This document shows positions 62,318 to 64,000 of a stretch of DNA of 64,000 nucleotides, piece after piece; position 1 is the stretch's first letter; each line of letters starts with the position of its first letter. Below the pieces are notes generated by a model that saw only the letters and a list, made by a program, of their open reading frames with translations, made no database searches and had not been told where the DNA came from. The translations under genes and the position numbers were made by a program. The DNA is from Chitinophaga sancti (lineage in GTDB: Bacteria > Bacteroidota > Bacteroidia > Chitinophagales > Chitinophagaceae): NCBI RefSeq assembly GCF_034424315.1, contig NZ_CP139972.1, forward strand, positions 5,828,001 through 5,892,000, in the 5' to 3' direction.

Positions 62318-63430
62318 ATGAAACCAAGACCATTTAATTTTGCCCGATTACTTATCCCGGAGAATGTTAAGTATGTACACATCGTATTCTGGTGTATCAT
62401 GTTAGCGCTGTATACCCTGAATATTATGTTCCTTTTCTCGACAAATGCACTTATTTCCCTCATATTCGGTTTAAGGAACCTGCTGGGGGCCATGACATTC
62501 TTTTATTTCATCTTTTATGTGCTGGTACCGGTTTTCCTGAAAAAGAAGAAACGGGCGCTGTTCCTTGTCGGCCTCTTAGTGCCCTTCTGGCTCTGGGCAG
62601 TGATCAACTATGTGTTTATGTCGCTGCTGGTTAATAACTTCTCTATATCTGACAGGGATCTGCTGGCCTCTGTAAAGGTCATTGCCGACAAATCGATCTG
62701 GCAGATCCTGGCACCGCATACTGTTTTCCAGACTTTCATCGGGGTACTCATGATCGTGACACCTCCTATTACTATTAAACTGGTCGAAGAGATCTCCCGG
62801 TCTATGACCAGGTCACTCCGCCTGGAAAGAGATAACCTGAACCTGGAGGTGAGTTTCCTGCGATCACAACTGAATCCGCACTTTTTATTCAATACCCTTA
62901 ATAATATCTATTCGCTGTCTGTCAGGAATAATCCAAAAGCACCCGAATTGATTATGCAGCTCTCCGATATGCTGCGGTATACATTGTACGAATCCAACCG
63001 CGAAGTAGTAGAGCTGTCGAAAGAAGCCGATTTCCTATATAACTATGTTCAGTTAGAGAAAGCCAGGTATGGAAAGGATGTAGATATCCAGTTTATCTAC
63101 GATTCAGAATCCCTGGAAGGGTTCAAGATCGTACCCCTGCTCACATTCCCGTTCATCGAGAATTCATTCAAGCACGGGCTGGATACCACCACCAAAGATC
63201 CCTGGCTAAAGATTTCATTTGAGGTGGCGGACAATACCCTCTATTTTGAAATCGCAAACAGTAAAGGAGACGAATCATTATTCAAACATCATAAAGAATC
63301 CGGAACGGGGGGGATAGGGATTGCAAATACGCAGAAACGCCTGTCCTTATTATACCAGGATAAATATTCATTGTCGATTAACAATAGTCCGGACTCCCAT
63401 AGTATCAACCTTAACATAACTCTTATCTAG
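62318..63430 (+). CDS. Sensor histidine kinase, LytS/YehU type
   Basis: This is an inner-membrane kinase of about 370 residues. Four hydrophobic helices lie in residues about 22-165. A linker (LVEEISRSMTRSLRLERDNLNLEVSFL) leads to the His_kinase domain with phospho-acceptor His188 in LRSQLNPHFLFNTLNNIYSLS. The ATPase part has PLLTFPFIENSFKHGL (N-box) and GTGGIGIANTQKRLSLLY (G-box). An in-frame GTG at 62309 is an alternative start; GGAGG directly precedes the ATG at 62318. It is followed by the LytTR regulator gene 2 bases later, so the two are a coupled pair, and it is divergent from the precursor peptide gene. Confidence 0.9.
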   Translation: MKPRPFNFARLLIPENVKYVHIVFWCIMLALYTLNIMFLFSTNALISLIFGLRNLLGAMTFFYFIFYVLVPVFLKKKKRALFLVGLLVPFWLWAVINYVFMSLLVNNFSISDRDLLASVKVIADKSIWQILAPHTVFQTFIGVLMIVTPPITIKLVEEISRSMTRSLRLERDNLNLEVSFLRSQLNPHFLFNTLNNIYSLSVRNNPKAPELIMQLSDMLRYTLYESNREVVELSKEADFLYNYVQLEKARYGKDVDIQFIYDSESLEGFKIVPLLTFPFIENSFKHGLDTTTKDPWLKISFEVADNTLYFEIANSKGDESLFKHHKESGTGGIGIANTQKRLSLLYQDKYSLSINNSPDSHSINLNITLI

Positions 63431-63432
63431 CC

Positions 63433-64000
63433 ATGAAGAAAATCAAATGCATCATTGTCGATGATGAGCCATTATCCCGGGAATTGTTAGAAAGTCATAT
63501 CGAGCGCATACCCTTCTTAGAGCTTGTCAAATCCTGCGCTGATGCTTTCGATGCGATAGACATATTGCAGACAGATACCATTGAACTCCTGATCACAGAT
63601 ATCCAGATGCCAAGGATCAATGGCCTGGAACTGATCAAATCATTGTCTAATCCGCCTTTCCTCATCTTTGCCACGGCTTATTCCAATTATGCCATCGAGG
63701 GGTATGATCTGAATGCGGTAGACTTTTTATTAAAGCCTATTTCGTTCGAAAGATTTTTAAAAGCGATCAATAAAGCAAAGAAAGATATTGATCAGAAAAC
63801 GGGTGAAACCGCAGCAGCTGCTACGCCTGTAGGCCAGTCACAACATGCCTTACAGCCACAACACCTGTTTGTGAAAGATGGACATAAATTATCCAAGATC
63901 TTATTCGAAGATATTCTGTACATCGAAGGGATGAAAGACTATATCAAAATAGTCACCAAACAAAAGAACGTAGTGACTTATATGCGTATGAAGAGTATAG
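63433..64000 (+). CDS. LytTR-family response regulator, cut by the window end
   Basis: This frame is open to the window edge (189 complete codons). Residues 1-120 are a receiver with VDDEP (10-13), phospho-acceptor Asp56 in LLITDIQMPRINGLEL, Thr/Ala in FATAYSNYA and Lys in DFLLKPIS. A low-complexity Gln/Ala/Thr linker follows. The LytTR DNA-binding domain has begun (HLFVKDGHKLSKILFEDILYIEGMKDYIKI). The start codon is 2 bases after the kinase stop. The partner kinase and proximity suggest it controls the divergent precursor operon; this is inferred from position. Confidence 0.9.
   Translation, partial: MKKIKCIIVDDEPLSRELLESHIERIPFLELVKSCADAFDAIDILQTDTIELLITDIQMPRINGLELIKSLSNPPFLIFATAYSNYAIEGYDLNAVDFLLKPISFERFLKAINKAKKDIDQKTGETAAAATPVGQSQHALQPQHLFVKDGHKLSKILFEDILYIEGMKDYIKIVTKQKNVVTYMRMKSI

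Overview
The window looks like a chromosome segment from a Bacteroidota bacterium, most probably of the family Chitinophagaceae (Chitinophaga-like). The support is qualitative: several intergenic regions carry the Bacteroidota promoter pattern (TTG or TTTG about 20 bases before TAnnTTTG), Shine-Dalgarno sequences are mostly absent, there are SusC/SusD and Oar-type TonB-dependent receptors, a FecR/ECF-sigma pair with an STN-domain receptor, LytS/LytTR and LuxR-type regulators, and a small peptide gene whose leader resembles the class I lanthipeptide precursors of this phylum. I found no rRNA, tRNA, CRISPR array, transposase or integrase.

Layout. 1-18.4 kb is a mixed housekeeping region: the tail of a DUF1080-type hydrolase, superoxide dismutase, a PAS-LuxR regulator, a degenerate J-domain-like small protein, an SPFH protein, TadA-like deaminase plus NAD-dependent DNA ligase (overlapping genes), a 630-base gene-free stretch with a degenerate repeat array, a fused B12-dependent mutase (IcmF), a GH125 exo-mannosidase, a membrane-anchored MutS-like ATPase, a radical SAM protein, a short promoter/small-ORF/terminator module, a DinB-like protein, an AAA ATPase and a sterol-desaturase-type hydroxylase. 

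18.7-38.1 kb is an exopolysaccharide locus of the Wzx/Wzy type: SLBB outer-membrane export protein, nine glycosyltransferases (two of the HlpA-like nucleotide-diphospho-sugar type), flippase, chain-length protein, EpsG-type polymerase, the GDP-mannose to GDP-L-fucose genes (gmd, fcl, and a mannose-1-phosphate guanylyltransferase), and a Wzi/RemB-like outer-membrane barrel. The polymer is therefore predicted to contain fucose and/or mannose. No priming glycosyltransferase or tyrosine kinase is seen in the window.

38.2-42.0 kb holds an ABC-F ATPase, two small proteins and an aldo/keto reductase. 42.2-51.4 kb is a trans-envelope signalling and uptake locus: ECF sigma factor, FecR anti-sigma, STN-containing SusC-like receptor, SusD-like lipoprotein, a redoxin-like protein and a cytochrome c/type II copper monooxygenase-like protein. 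51.7-57.8 kb holds a 7TM-DISM/LuxR sensor, a lipoprotein and an Oar-like receptor.

57.9-64.0 kb is the most interesting part. A 58-residue putative RiPP precursor (61882-62058, minus strand) heads an apparent operon with a stand-alone receiver domain, a TonB-dependent receptor, a secreted repeat-type protein and perhaps a membrane protein. A LytS-type histidine kinase and a LytTR response regulator (cut by the window end) are transcribed divergently. No lanthipeptide synthetase or dedicated transporter is visible within the window.
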